The notes below the pieces were generated by a model. The model did not search any database. It had not been told where the DNA came from and worked only from the letters and a program-made list of their open reading frames with translations. Of a stretch of DNA of 64,000 nucleotides, positions 24,995-33,793 are shown one piece after another; position 1 is the stretch's first letter, and the number at the start of each line of letters is the position of its first letter. This DNA comes from Rhizobium sp. AC27/96. Lineage in GTDB: Bacteria; Pseudomonadota; Alphaproteobacteria; Rhizobiales; Rhizobiaceae. Made by a program: the position numbers and the translations under genes. The stretch is from the NCBI RefSeq assembly GCF_001692325.1, contig NZ_LXKN01000019.1, forward strand, positions 1-64,000, given 5' to 3'.

Positions 24995-26209
24995 ATGCAG
25001 ACGGGAAGTGTGACGACGCCATTCGGGCGGCGGCCGATGACGCTTGCGCTCGTGCGGCGGCAAGTGGCGTTGGCCGAAATCAAGCAAGGAAAGGCCGCGG
25101 ACAAGTGGAAGATCTTTAGGGATGCTTCCGCCGCGATGGATGTGCTCGGCATTCAATCCAATAGTCTCGCGGTGCTGGACGCACTGTTGAGCTTCTATCC
25201 TGACAACGAACTCCGCCAGGACACAACGCTGATAGTCTTCCCGTCGAACAACCAGCTTGCGCTTCGCGCGCATGGGATGGCTGGTGCGACATTGCGTCGG
25301 CATATCGCAATCCTGGTTGAGGCGGGTCTGATCGTCCGGAAAGACAGCGCCAACGGTAAACGCTACGCTCGTCGGGATGGTGCTGGCGAGATTGAGAGTG
25401 CCTTCGGCTTCGACCTATCCCCCCTTCTCGCCCGTTCTGAAGAACTGGCCATGATGGCGCAGCAAGTAATGGCCGATCGCGCGATGCTTAGAAAGGCCAA
25501 GGAAAGCCTGACGATCTGCAGGCGGGATGTTCGCAAACTGATTACTGCGGCCGTCGAAGAAGGTGTGGATGGCGACTGGCAGACGATCGAGACGATGTAT
25601 GTAACGCTTGTCAGCCGGATTCCACGCGTACCAACGCTTACTGACGTTGCCGTAATCCTCGAAGAAATGCAGATGTTGCAGGAGGAGGTGGTCAACCGAT
25701 TGGATATTTTGGGAAATTCAGAAAATAAGAGCACCGATGCTGCCCATAGCGAGCAGCACATACAGAATTCAAAACCCGAATCCTTAAATGAACTTGAACC
25801 AAGCTCTGAAAAGGAGCAGGGGGCGAAATCGGCTGGCATCGGTCGGCCGGTGAGGGAGACGATCAAGATGTTTCCGCTAGGGATGGTACTCAAGGCCTGC
25901 CCGGCGATTTTGGATTATGGGCCTGGCGGTGCGATCGCGAGCTGGCGTGACTTGATGTCCGCTGCCGTTGTGGTTCGGTCAATGCTTGGCGTTAGCCCAT
26001 CGGCCTATCAGGACGCCTGCGAGGCCATGGGGCCGGAGAACGCCGCGGCTGCGATCTCCTGCATCTTGGAGCGTGCGAACTTCATCAATTCGGCCGGCGG
26101 ATATCTGCGGGATTTGACGCGACGTAGTGAGCTCGGGGAATTTTCTCTTGGCCCGATGATTATGGCGTTGTTGAAGACAAACGGGCAATCGAGCCTGAGA
26201 GCTGGATAG
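24995..26209 (+). CDS. repC: Replication initiator RepC
   Basis: 404-residue initiator of repABC plasmids, recognised from the conserved N-terminus MQTGSVTTPFGRRPMTLALV and the block DKWKIFRDASAAMDVLGIQS, SNNQLALRAHGMAGATLRRH (winged-helix DNA-binding region, about 60-125). The central stretch (about 235-280) is variable, and the C-terminal domain from about 290 contains MFPLGMVLKACPAILDYGPG and the ending ISCILERANFINSAGGYLRD. The gene contains the probable oriV in its AT-rich middle. Expression is likely controlled by the ctRNA upstream and by RepA/RepB. Confidence 0.96.
   Translation: MQTGSVTTPFGRRPMTLALVRRQVALAEIKQGKAADKWKIFRDASAAMDVLGIQSNSLAVLDALLSFYPDNELRQDTTLIVFPSNNQLALRAHGMAGATLRRHIAILVEAGLIVRKDSANGKRYARRDGAGEIESAFGFDLSPLLARSEELAMMAQQVMADRAMLRKAKESLTICRRDVRKLITAAVEEGVDGDWQTIETMYVTLVSRIPRVPTLTDVAVILEEMQMLQEEVVNRLDILGNSENKSTDAAHSEQHIQNSKPESLNELEPSSEKEQGAKSAGIGRPVRETIKMFPLGMVLKACPAILDYGPGGAIASWRDLMSAAVVVRSMLGVSPSAYQDACEAMGPENAAAAISCILERANFINSAGGYLRDLTRRSELGEFSLGPMIMALLKTNGQSSLRAG
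25690..25810. other. oriV: AT-rich block inside repC, probable oriV
   Basis: The stretch coding for the variable central part of RepC is visibly richer in A and T than the rest of the gene (for example GGGAAATTCAGAAAATAAGA). In studied repABC plasmids the origin lies within repC in just such a block, where RepC acts. The boundaries given are approximate. Confidence 0.55.
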
Positions 26210-26314
26210 CTTTTACGGTTGGGATGGTGCTACCGGGCTGATGCCTCCCAGGTAACGTTTTGGCCGCCTCAAGGTTACCGCGATGATGGAACAAGAGCCG
26301 GAGATTTTCGCTAC

Positions 26315-26330
26315 GTGGTCAGCTGACCAC
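26315..26330. repeat. parS: Candidate parS site 1 (16-bp palindrome)
   Basis: GTGGTCAGCTGACCAC is a perfect 16-bp palindrome 105 bases downstream of repC. An identical copy lies at 26598-26613. Palindromes of 16 bp near the rep genes are the RepB-binding centromeres of repABC plasmids, so these are the best parS candidates in the window. The sequence differs from the few parS examples I remember, so the call rests on length, symmetry, duplication and place. Confidence 0.65.
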
Positions 26331-26597
26331 AGCGCTAATTGTCTGAAATGTATAGATTTTTAGACGCACGATCTGAGGGGGCCTAAAAACCAGGAACTCA
26401 CAGATCCTTCGAAAAGGGTTCGCCCAGAAAATTGGCCGTGGCGATCGATAGTCGACAGCGAGAGCAGAATGCGTGGGAAGGGAGGTTGAACGCCCAGACA
26501 CAACGAAAAGCGAGCGCCTCGGATTTTTTGCGGAGTTGGAGAGTAGCGGCGACACCACAGTGTGTCGTACGTGATTTGATGAGGATAGCTCGACATT

Positions 26598-26613
26598 GTG
26601 GTCAGCTGACCAC
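26598..26613. repeat. parS: Candidate parS site 2 (identical palindrome)
   Basis: Exact second copy of GTGGTCAGCTGACCAC, 283 bases from the first. The sequence between the copies, and the rest of 26210-26874, contains no gene I can support; an imperfect repeat of the phrase CTAAAA-ACCAG occurs at about 26383 and 26700. The layout fits a centromere region with more than one RepB site. Confidence 0.65.
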
Positions 26614-26874
26614 GTCTTTAACTCACTGGTTTTGCTTAAGTTTTTTTAACTGCCGTGCCAAAGGTCAGTCTTGACTGCTTCTTGGACGGTTTTCCGTGCC
26701 CTAAAACCAGAGAAATGGAAAACTGGCAGGTGGCTTGCTGCCTTGGAAGGCCGCAGCGAACTACGTGATGGCGTCTCAACACATAGAAACAGTCTAGCGA
26801 GAGAGACAGCCTGTAAGGTTTTCATAATGTTGGGCCTTCAATCGGATGCAACTTTTCATGAAGGAGTTGTGAAA

Positions 26875-27804
26875 ATGCATTCGATCGCATTGGCGAGTTG
26901 CCCGTTGAAAGCACGCGTTAGGCCGTCAGCCGCGAGGTACAGGTCTGCTCTGGTGGCGACTTCAATCTTGATAATCACAAGTGGCTGCAGCTCAGTTCCG
27001 CTAAAGGAAGGAGGCATGCTTTCCTCCTACAGTAAACTTGGCGCGCCTAAAGGCAAGTTTTCGAAATCCAGGATTTATCTGGACGGCGTGAAGTTGAAGG
27101 AGATCAAAACAGTCGCCATCTGGCCAACGACCATGACGTTTTCGGCGGGAAGCAGAATTCAAAATTCAGGTGATAGGCTGTTGGTTTCAAATGCCATTGA
27201 CCGCGCCATCTGTTTCACCATGAGCGAGAAATACAAAATTGTCCCGATCAGCGCGTCTCCTGATCTGACGATAAAGTCGGTCATTACCGATATCGTACCA
27301 ACTCAGCCGACGGTCGCCGGTGCAGCGAAAGCAATCTCGATCGGCAGTTCAATCGCGCTGCCTGTTCAGATCCCGCGCCTTCCCTTTGGGCTTGGTGGCT
27401 TGGCGGTCGAAGCCGAGGCCCTAGACAATACCGGCGCTCAGCGCGCCGCAATTGTTTGGTCTCGCGGCGCGAACTCCTTCTCCAACGAGGCGCGCGTGTC
27501 AAAGGTAGGGGACGCATACGATCTGGCGGCGTCATTTGGAACCGAGTTTTCCAGGATGGTCATCGCCGGTAAAGAGCCGGGCGCCGTCAATATTCACCTA
27601 CCTTCTATCTATGAAATTCGCACAGGCCTTGGTGGGAGACCCGGATCGCCGCTGTGTGAAGATTATGGGCGCTCTCCGGGCCTATTGGGTGCCGTCGGTG
27701 CGTCCTTCGGGGCGCCGCCCTCCTGGACGGACAAGGGCTCTCCAACACGCAATTCCTCAGGCGTTGCCTCGTCTCCGCTCTCGGTCGGTGGGCCGTCAAA
27801 TTGA
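26875..27804 (+). CDS. DUF3313-type lipoprotein
   Basis: 309-residue predicted lipoprotein. The signal segment (RYRSALVATSILIITSGCSS) ends in a lipobox with Cys at about residue 38. After it come LSSYSKLG and SRIYLDGVKLKEIKTVAIWP, the pattern of DUF3313 envelope proteins of unknown function. The C-terminal 60 residues are rich in Gly, Ser and Pro. AAGGAG stands 8 bases before the ATG at 26875, which decides the start against a longer frame from 26671. A small lipoprotein gene and a two-component system follow on the same strand; joint regulation is possible but not shown. Confidence 0.78.
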   Translation: MHSIALASCPLKARVRPSAARYRSALVATSILIITSGCSSVPLKEGGMLSSYSKLGAPKGKFSKSRIYLDGVKLKEIKTVAIWPTTMTFSAGSRIQNSGDRLLVSNAIDRAICFTMSEKYKIVPISASPDLTIKSVITDIVPTQPTVAGAAKAISIGSSIALPVQIPRLPFGLGGLAVEAEALDNTGAQRAAIVWSRGANSFSNEARVSKVGDAYDLAASFGTEFSRMVIAGKEPGAVNIHLPSIYEIRTGLGGRPGSPLCEDYGRSPGLLGAVGASFGAPPSWTDKGSPTRNSSGVASSPLSVGGPSN

Positions 27805-27908
27805 CGGCGGCGGATGTTACGACCGCTCTAACCGTCAGATTACCGTAAGGTTCGCGTCGCATCCAAAACGGGGACGTTGAACAGAATGTAGATTATTGAG
27901 GTATCATC

Positions 27909-28112
27909 ATGCGTTATTGGCTTACCCTGGCTCTGACCGTCGGGCTTGGTCTGTGGCTCGCAAGCTGCCAGTCTTCTGAGGATGGCGACCGCTGCGCCGG
28001 TTATGGTTTTGAACGTGATACGACGGCTTTCGCCGTTTGCAAGCAGCGGATTGACCTTGCACGTGAGCATCGAATGGAGAGGTCCATTGAAGCACCAAAT
28101 TATGACTACTAA
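27909..28112 (+). CDS. Small lipoprotein of unknown function
   Basis: 67-residue protein: signal peptide MRYWLTLALTVGLGLWLASC with the lipobox LASC placing the lipidated Cys at residue 20. The short mature part holds two further cysteines (RCAGYGFERDTTAFAVCKQR) and an acidic-aromatic end. GYGF...D..AFA.C resembles many tiny rhizobial lipoproteins of unknown role. It lies between the DUF3313 gene and the response regulator. The 144 bases after it hold no recognisable gene. Confidence 0.7.
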   Translation: MRYWLTLALTVGLGLWLASCQSSEDGDRCAGYGFERDTTAFAVCKQRIDLAREHRMERSIEAPNYDY

Positions 28113-28256
28113 GGAATCATCCGTTCGATAAAAGGCTCGAACTGTCTCCTCCTGGCGGATCGGCTGGATCTTTGTTCAAGAGCAACCGTCGAAACACCGA
28201 AACCGCGAGGAGGCAGCCTGCTGCCCAATGCGACCCGCTTCAAGTCAAGGCCGAAA

Positions 28257-28928
28257 ATGCACATTCTAATCGTTGAAGATGATCTCGAGTTGGCGTCGTC
28301 TCTCAAACTCATGATGGAGACCTCCATTGGGGTGACCGATACGTTTGCGACGATTGCCGAGGCGGAAGCCGCGTTGCTTGCCTTCAAGTTTGACCTGGTG
28401 ATCGTAGACCGCCGCCTTCCCGATGGTGATGGTCTTTCCCTCTTGCCGGTCTTACGCCAGTTGCGTCCGCGCCCTGCGACGCTGATCCTGACGGCATTGG
28501 ATGATCCGTTCGATATTGTCGCGGCATTGGACAAGGGCGCCGATGAATATATCGGCAAACCTTTCGAGCCGATGGAGCTCGTCGCGCGTGCAAGGGCTGT
28601 CCTGCGCCGCTACAACCTGGATGAAACGGGATCTACGCAGTTTGGAAACTTGGTCTTCGATCTCAATCATCGATCGGCGATGATCGGCGAAACCGTCTTG
28701 AACATTCCGAGGCGTGAACTGGGCATTCTCGAAGCCTTGATGAGGAGGGCCGGGCGTGTGGTTCAGCGCGATACGCTGGAGGCCTCCACATACAGCCTCG
28801 ATGATGAAATAGAATCGAACGTCATAGAGTCTCATGTCTCCCGCCTGCGCCGCCGATTGCGCGAGGCCAATTGTGACGTGAACATTCGCACAATTCGCGG
28901 GATTGGCTACATGCTGGTGCAAGAATGA
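28257..28928 (+). CDS. OmpR-family response regulator
   Basis: 223-residue two-component regulator. The receiver domain has acidic residues Glu7, Asp8 and Asp9, phospho-acceptor Asp51 (LVIVDRRLPDGDG), Thr79 and Lys101 (YIGKPFEP). A winged-helix OmpR/PhoB DNA-binding domain follows from about residue 130 (LNIPRRELGILEALMRRAGR and SHVSRLRRRLREANCDVNIR). Its stop overlaps the sensor kinase gene by 4 bases, so the two form a pair. The signal is unknown. Confidence 0.95.
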   Translation: MHILIVEDDLELASSLKLMMETSIGVTDTFATIAEAEAALLAFKFDLVIVDRRLPDGDGLSLLPVLRQLRPRPATLILTALDDPFDIVAALDKGADEYIGKPFEPMELVARARAVLRRYNLDETGSTQFGNLVFDLNHRSAMIGETVLNIPRRELGILEALMRRAGRVVQRDTLEASTYSLDDEIESNVIESHVSRLRRRLREANCDVNIRTIRGIGYMLVQE

Positions 28929-30295
28929 AGTGGCCATTTCGCTCTATTGCATTTCCGGTTGCCTGCCTGTTGATCGTCGGCATGTTTGTCGTCATGGTTT
29001 TGAGCACAGTTTTGACGCTCGGCGTCTTTTTGAGCACGAACACGCAGTCCGGCCAACGCGTCAGCACCGACGCGTTTAGCAAGCTCATCCGATCCAGTAT
29101 GGATCACGACAGCAACGGACGACTCCGTCTGGATCCGAAAGGGATTTCAACGACGATTATGGGTTTTGCCGAAGCAGAACCTTCTTTCTGGTATTTGATG
29201 AGTGACGGGCAAGAGACGGTATCGCATGGCACAATCCCAGTGTCGGTCGACGCCATCATCAATGCGGCTCCTTCTGAAATCTTTGCTTCGGAGTTTTATT
29301 ATACCTCTGGTGGGGAGCGCTATCTCGGACTGAGGCTGGTAGACGACCGAAATCCGAAAGTGGTCGTCGCCGTGGGCGGCCTTTCACTTTCCTATGCCCA
29401 GACCATATTTGTGGCGCTCTGGTCCGTCTGGCCCCAGGGCCTATATCATTTGCTCGGTCTCGTGCTGATTACGACGGCAACGATCGCGGCGGTCATCGTG
29501 AAGCGCACGATCGCGGCGCCTGTCAGGAAGGTTGTTGATTCGGCGGAACGGATTGATGGTCTTCCCAACGGCCGGAGGATTCCCGATGGGGATACACCCG
29601 CTGAGCTCCGGCCCATGGTCGCGGCGTTTAACACCGCACTCATGAGGATCGATAATGCGTTCGAAGCGCAGCGGAACTTCCTTGCAAGTGCGTCCCATGA
29701 ACTGAGGACGCCGCTGACCAAGCTGCGTATCAAGCTGGATTTGGTGAAGGATGTCGAAGTCAGGGAAATGTTGATCCGCGACGCGACACGTCTCGCCTCG
29801 ATCGTGACGACATCGCTGCAGCTTGCCCGTTTGTCCGGGCAATCCCTGGCCTTTACCTCGGTCGATCTGACGGCGATCGTCCGCTCGGCCGTCGCCGATC
29901 ACGTGCCGAGGGCGATCAAGCAGGGTCTCGAAATCGAGTTGCGCGCTCCGCAGGCTGAGGTCGTCATTTCCGGATCGGAGGCAGCCATACGTGTTGCGCT
30001 CGATAACCTGATTTCCAATGCCATACACCACGCTCAACAAGCCGAGACAGTCATTGTCGAAGTCCTTGAGACCCTCACGCTGAAGGTCATAGACCACGGC
30101 CCTGGGGTTCCGGCCGAAGAGCGAGATGCGGTGCTGCGTCCCTTTACGCGGGGCATAAACACCGTGTCGGACGGCACAGGAATGGGATTGGCAATCGTGG
30201 CTCAAGTCATGCATGCTCACGGCGGTTCCGTCCTTCTCGAGGAAACTCCAGGTGGCGGATTAACGGTATGTCTGATTTTTCCACCGCATTCGTAA
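28925..30295 (+). CDS. Sensor histidine kinase
   Basis: 456-residue membrane sensor kinase. Membrane segments lie at about residues 8-36 and 172-191, bounding a periplasmic sensor of about 135 residues with no family I recognise. A HAMP domain (about 192-245), the dimerisation helix with His258 (ASHELRTPL), the N box NLISNAIHH, G1 DHGPGVP and G2 GTGMGLAIV follow. All catalytic motifs are intact. It is the cognate kinase of the overlapping response regulator gene. Confidence 0.95.
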   Translation: MKWPFRSIAFPVACLLIVGMFVVMVLSTVLTLGVFLSTNTQSGQRVSTDAFSKLIRSSMDHDSNGRLRLDPKGISTTIMGFAEAEPSFWYLMSDGQETVSHGTIPVSVDAIINAAPSEIFASEFYYTSGGERYLGLRLVDDRNPKVVVAVGGLSLSYAQTIFVALWSVWPQGLYHLLGLVLITTATIAAVIVKRTIAAPVRKVVDSAERIDGLPNGRRIPDGDTPAELRPMVAAFNTALMRIDNAFEAQRNFLASASHELRTPLTKLRIKLDLVKDVEVREMLIRDATRLASIVTTSLQLARLSGQSLAFTSVDLTAIVRSAVADHVPRAIKQGLEIELRAPQAEVVISGSEAAIRVALDNLISNAIHHAQQAETVIVEVLETLTLKVIDHGPGVPAEERDAVLRPFTRGINTVSDGTGMGLAIVAQVMHAHGGSVLLEETPGGGLTVCLIFPPHS

Positions 30296-30884
30296 CGTGC
30301 GGGGACCCACACCGGAATTTGCGGCGTTAAGGCTGAGTGAGCGTCTCCACGCGCCGAAGCTGTGACTATGGAATATAAGATGCCGGAAGGAGAGGGGCGT
30401 TCTTCACGGTGATCCCACGCGATCCTTTCCAGGCGATTGCCGCCCGGATGCTTATGATCCATATCCGGGTCTTGCCCAACCCGGCCGCGTTCGCCCTTGC
30501 TGTAGGTAGGGGCAGTATCGTCATCAGATCGCCAACCAGGAGCGGTTGAGCCGAGCAGCGCCCATCCGCCGGTGGCTGGGCGAAGTCCGTTAGTGCCTAG
30601 CTCACAGCGAAGCTGGCCATCAATGCCCGCACAATCTGCCGTGTCCCATGGGATATGAGCTGGGATTCTCGCCGATCGATGTCGTGTCGGTAAAAAGACA
30701 GGGCGCCGCCAACACGGCGCCGGGCGTCCTGACCGCAGATCAGACTGCGGTAACATTCGATACCTAACAGATGCGAGCACCGGGCCAGGCGAGTGTCTTC
30801 GACCCGAAGGTGGGCGGTTCCGATCACTTACTTACCGAAAGAATGACGGAGTTGCGAGGACTGCAACACGCTTGGAGAAGCTAA
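30296..30884. other. Non-coding or degenerate interval after the kinase gene
   Basis: I see no supportable gene in this stretch. Open frames exist on both strands (for example 30597-30827 on the minus strand) but have unconvincing composition and no ribosome sites. Fragments such as APGVLTADQTAVTFDT read on the plus strand near 30710-30760 look protein-like and may be the remains of a decayed gene. Confidence 0.4.
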
Positions 30885-31073
30885 ATGAATTTCTTCGAAT
30901 CCGGACTGCGTATCGCGGGGCGATATTTTCTCTCAGCTCTCATTGTTGGGGCGCTCGTAGGCGGACCAATCGCCATCTTGATATTCAAACATAACTCTGG
31001 CGCCCTGATTTCTCAATTGGGTAGCTCCGGGACTACAAAGCTATCTCGCAGCGCATCTGTGTCGGGAATTTGA
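30885..31073 (+). CDS. Small membrane protein, unknown function
   Basis: 62-residue open frame with GGAG 8 bases before its ATG. The product starts MNFFESGLRIAGRYF and has one clear hydrophobic segment (FLSALIVGALVGGPIAILIF, about residues 15-34), then a Ser/Thr-rich end. No family recognised. It is isolated: the kinase ends 589 bases upstream and groES begins 467 bases downstream. The ribosome site and membrane segment make it plausible, but expression is unproven. Confidence 0.4.
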   Translation: MNFFESGLRIAGRYFLSALIVGALVGGPIAILIFKHNSGALISQLGSSGTTKLSRSASVSGI

Positions 31074-31459
31074 CCGGCTTTTTGGATATCCATCTCGCAG
31101 TTGAGCAACAATGTCGCGCAGCGATGGTCCGGGATCTACAATGGCAATGCTCGCGACGAGTTGGCAAGCGGTCGTTTTGCCAGAGTGCGTTCGAGCTCTC
31201 TGATTATGCGTTGTACAGATAAGGAATGCGCGAGAAGGCGATCCTTTGCAGGCGTGTTTTATAGCTCGTGTCCGAAAGACACAGACACGAGAATCGCTCA
31301 TCCGGTCGTCTATAGCGGAAAACTCGAGCGAGCCAGGACCTGTGGGTACAGACCATTGGCTGCTGACGTTACCACCCGTCATTTGACCGCCGCGTGGTCG
31401 GGAGCAACAAAGCCACTTATGGAACAGATCTGAGAAACACTATCAAGCGGGAATGATCG
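31074..31459. other. Interval without a recognised gene before groES
   Basis: Open frames on both strands here (for example 31041-31382 minus and 31101-31433 plus) lack ribosome sites and recognisable domains. A short phrase SGKTTACQLVASIAIVDPG on the minus strand could be mistaken for a P-loop but has no context. The CIRCE-like element begins at 31460. Confidence 0.4.
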
Positions 31460-31486
31460 CTGGCACTCTCAACATAAGACTGCTAA
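31460..31486. promoter_or_regulatory. CIRCE-like element upstream of groES
   Basis: CTGGCACTC (31460-31468), a 9-base spacer, then GACTGCTAA (31478-31486). Compared with the CIRCE consensus TTAGCACTC-N9-GAGTGCTAA, the left arm has two to three mismatches and the right arm one, and the spacing is exact. CIRCE is bound by the HrcA repressor in alphaproteobacteria. It lies 55 bases before the groES start. Confidence 0.7.
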
Positions 31487-31540
31487 ACATATCCAATCGG
31501 GACAAGCCATTGGGCTGCGTTCTCGTTGAGGAACCCCAAA

Positions 31541-31837
31541 ATGATTAATACCATTTTTCGGCCGCTGCACGACCGTGTCGTCGTGCGCCGTATCGAGGCT
31601 GAAGCGAAGACCAAAGGTGGTATCATCATTCCCGATACCGCCAAGGAAAAGCCGCAGGAGGGCGAAATCGTCGCCGTAGGCTCCGGAGTTCGTGATGAAT
31701 CTGGCAAGGTCATCCCGCTCGACGTCAAGGCCGGCGACCGCATCCTGTTCGGCAAGTGGTCGGGCACCGAAGTCAAGCTTGACGGCGAAGATCTTCTCAT
31801 CATGAAGGAAGCCGACGTTATGGGCATCATTGCCTGA
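31541..31837 (+). CDS. groES: Co-chaperonin GroES
   Basis: 98-residue GroES (Cpn10), the lid of the GroEL chamber. FRPLHDRVVVRRIEAEAKT at the start, mobile loop TKGGIIIPDTAKEKP, then EGEIVAVGSG and the end LIMKEADVMGII are classic. The ATG at 31541 is used because it gives the standard N-terminus MINTIFRPL; an in-frame ATG 15 bases earlier is less likely. GAGG lies about 9 bases upstream. It is followed after 63 bases by groEL, and both are probably under the CIRCE-like site upstream. Confidence 0.97.
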   Translation: MINTIFRPLHDRVVVRRIEAEAKTKGGIIIPDTAKEKPQEGEIVAVGSGVRDESGKVIPLDVKAGDRILFGKWSGTEVKLDGEDLLIMKEADVMGIIA

Positions 31838-31900
31838 TCTTCGACCGCTTCCTTTTCCTCATCATGAAGACCATAGGGCCAACGGCCCGGGAGTTTTTCC

Positions 31901-33523
31901 ATGTCTGCCAAACAGATCAAATTCGGCCGTGATGCGCGAGAAGCGCTGCTTCGTGGCGTCGACATCCTCGCTGACGCAGTCAAGGTCACGCTCGGCCCGA
32001 AGGGTCGTAACGTCGTTATCGACAAGTCCTTCGGCGCTCCGCGCATCACCAAGGACGGCGTAGCCGTCGCCAAGGAAATCGAACTCGAAGACAAGTTCGA
32101 AAACATGGGCGCCCAGATGGTCCGCGAAGTTGCTTCGAAGACCAACGACATCGCCGGCGACGGCACGACGACTGCAACCGTTCTCGCCCAGGCCATCGTT
32201 CGCGAAGGTGGCAAGGCAGTTGCAGCCGGCATGAACCCGATGGACCTGAAGCGCGGTATTGACCTGGCGGTCGCAGCCGTGGTCAAGGACTTGCTCGCCA
32301 AGGCGAAGAAGATCGATACGTCGGAAGAGATTGCTCAAGTTGGCACCATCTCGGCGAATGGCGAGAAGGAAATCGGCCAGTACATCGCCGACGCGATGAA
32401 GAAGGTCGGCAACGAAGGCGTCATCACGGTTGAAGAAGCCAAGGCCGCCGAAACCGAGCTCGAAGTCGTCGAAGGCATGCAGTTCGACCGCGGCTACCTC
32501 AGCCCCTATTTCGTCACCAATGCCGAGAAGATGGTTGCTGAGCTGGAAGATGCCTATGTGCTCTTGCACGAGAAGAAGCTTTCGAACCTGCAGGCCATGC
32601 TGCCAATTCTGGAAGCTGTCGTCCAAACCGGTAAGCCGCTCCTCATCATCTCGGAAGATGTCGAAGGCGAAGCTCTTGCGACCCTCGTCGTCAACAAGCT
32701 GCGCGGCGGCCTGAAGATTGCTGCCGTCAAGGCTCCTGGCTTCGGCGATCGTCGCAAAGCCATGCTGGAAGATCTCGCGATCTTGACTGGCGGCACTGTC
32801 ATCTCCGAAGACCTCGGTATCAAGCTCGAGTCGGTCACCCTCGACATGCTCGGCCGCGCCAAGAAGGTCTCGATCACCAAGGAAACCACAACAGTCGTCG
32901 ATGGTGCGGGCGCCAAGTCCGACATCGAAGGCCGTGTAGCCCAGATCAAGGCTCAGATCGAAGAGACCACGTCGGACTACGACAAGGAAAAGCTGCAGGA
33001 ACGCCTCGCGAAGCTTTCCGGCGGGGTTGCCGTTATCCGCGTTGGCGGTTCGACGGAGATCGAAGTCAAAGAAAAGAAGGATCGCGTCGACGATGCGCTC
33101 AATGCGACCCGCGCAGCCGTTGAAGAAGGCATTGTTCCCGGCGGCGGAACAGCTCTGCTTCGCGCCTCCATCGTCCTCAACGTAAAGGCGGAGAACGACG
33201 ACCAAAACGCCGGCGTCACCATTATTCGCAAGGCGCTACAGTCATTGGTTCGGCAGATTGCGGAAAATGCGGGTGACGAAGGTTCGCTCGTGGTCGGTCG
33301 AATTCTGGAAAGCAATACGGATGACTTCGGCTACAATGCCCAGACGGGCGAGTATGGCGACATGATCGCCATGGGCATCGTCGATCCGGTCAAGGTCGTT
33401 CGCACTGCCCTGCAGAACGCAGCCTCGGTTGCCGGCCTGCTGGTCACGACGGAAGCCATGATTGCCGATCTTCCTAAGAAGGATGCTGGCGGCGGCATGC
33501 CCGACATGAGTGGTGTGATGTAA
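31901..33523 (+). CDS. groEL: Chaperonin GroEL
   Basis: 540-residue Cpn60 that folds proteins in an ATP-driven double ring. ATP-site residues are intact: TLGPKGRN, Asp52 (TKDGV), GDGTTT with Asp87, and the late IVPGGG motif. The C-terminus is GGGMPDMSGVM, much shorter in Gly-Met repeats than the usual GGMGGM tail of the main chromosomal GroEL, which suggests an extra copy. Rhizobia usually carry several groESL operons with different regulation. An antisense open frame of 447 codons exists across this gene but is a codon-bias artefact. Confidence 0.97.
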   Translation: MSAKQIKFGRDAREALLRGVDILADAVKVTLGPKGRNVVIDKSFGAPRITKDGVAVAKEIELEDKFENMGAQMVREVASKTNDIAGDGTTTATVLAQAIVREGGKAVAAGMNPMDLKRGIDLAVAAVVKDLLAKAKKIDTSEEIAQVGTISANGEKEIGQYIADAMKKVGNEGVITVEEAKAAETELEVVEGMQFDRGYLSPYFVTNAEKMVAELEDAYVLLHEKKLSNLQAMLPILEAVVQTGKPLLIISEDVEGEALATLVVNKLRGGLKIAAVKAPGFGDRRKAMLEDLAILTGGTVISEDLGIKLESVTLDMLGRAKKVSITKETTTVVDGAGAKSDIEGRVAQIKAQIEETTSDYDKEKLQERLAKLSGGVAVIRVGGSTEIEVKEKKDRVDDALNATRAAVEEGIVPGGGTALLRASIVLNVKAENDDQNAGVTIIRKALQSLVRQIAENAGDEGSLVVGRILESNTDDFGYNAQTGEYGDMIAMGIVDPVKVVRTALQNAASVAGLLVTTEAMIADLPKKDAGGGMPDMSGVM

Positions 33524-33561
33524 CGGGTTCCTTCTGGAAACTCGCAGATACTATTTTACAT

Positions 33562-33585
33562 AGGGCTCCGATCGATCGGAACCCT
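33562..33585 (+). terminator. Hairpin after groEL, possible terminator
   Basis: AGGGCTCCGATC and GATCGGAACCCT form a near-perfect 24-base palindrome with one mismatched pair, 38 bases after the groEL stop. Only a short TT follows, so it is a weak intrinsic terminator or an mRNA-stabilising hairpin. Confidence 0.5.
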
Positions 33586-33793
33586 TCATACCCCATAAGA
33601 TGACACCGATATTTTATGTCTGGAGGCGCCCGCGCCTCCAGTTTATCCGCTTACGCCCATACTCCCGAACTAAAGAAAATGTTGGCCGATCAGCGTTGCT
33701 GATCAGCGCCCGACGCGATTCTGAAAGGATCGAAGCGATGATTCTCTATTCCTTCCCATGCCTTGGAACGTCCGCATCTGGCGGGATCAACGC

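Noticed and set aside
26251..26279. Inverted repeat GGTAAC ... GTTACC after repC
   Set aside because: Only six pairs with a 17-base loop and no T-run; too weak for a terminator or a second class of parS.
30217..30780. 187-codon minus-strand frame after the kinase gene
   Set aside because: Composition is not protein-like, it overlaps the kinase end, and there is no ribosome site.
31862..33205. Open frame of 447 codons antisense to groEL
   Set aside because: It mirrors groEL codon bias, has no ribosome site and encodes no recognisable protein.
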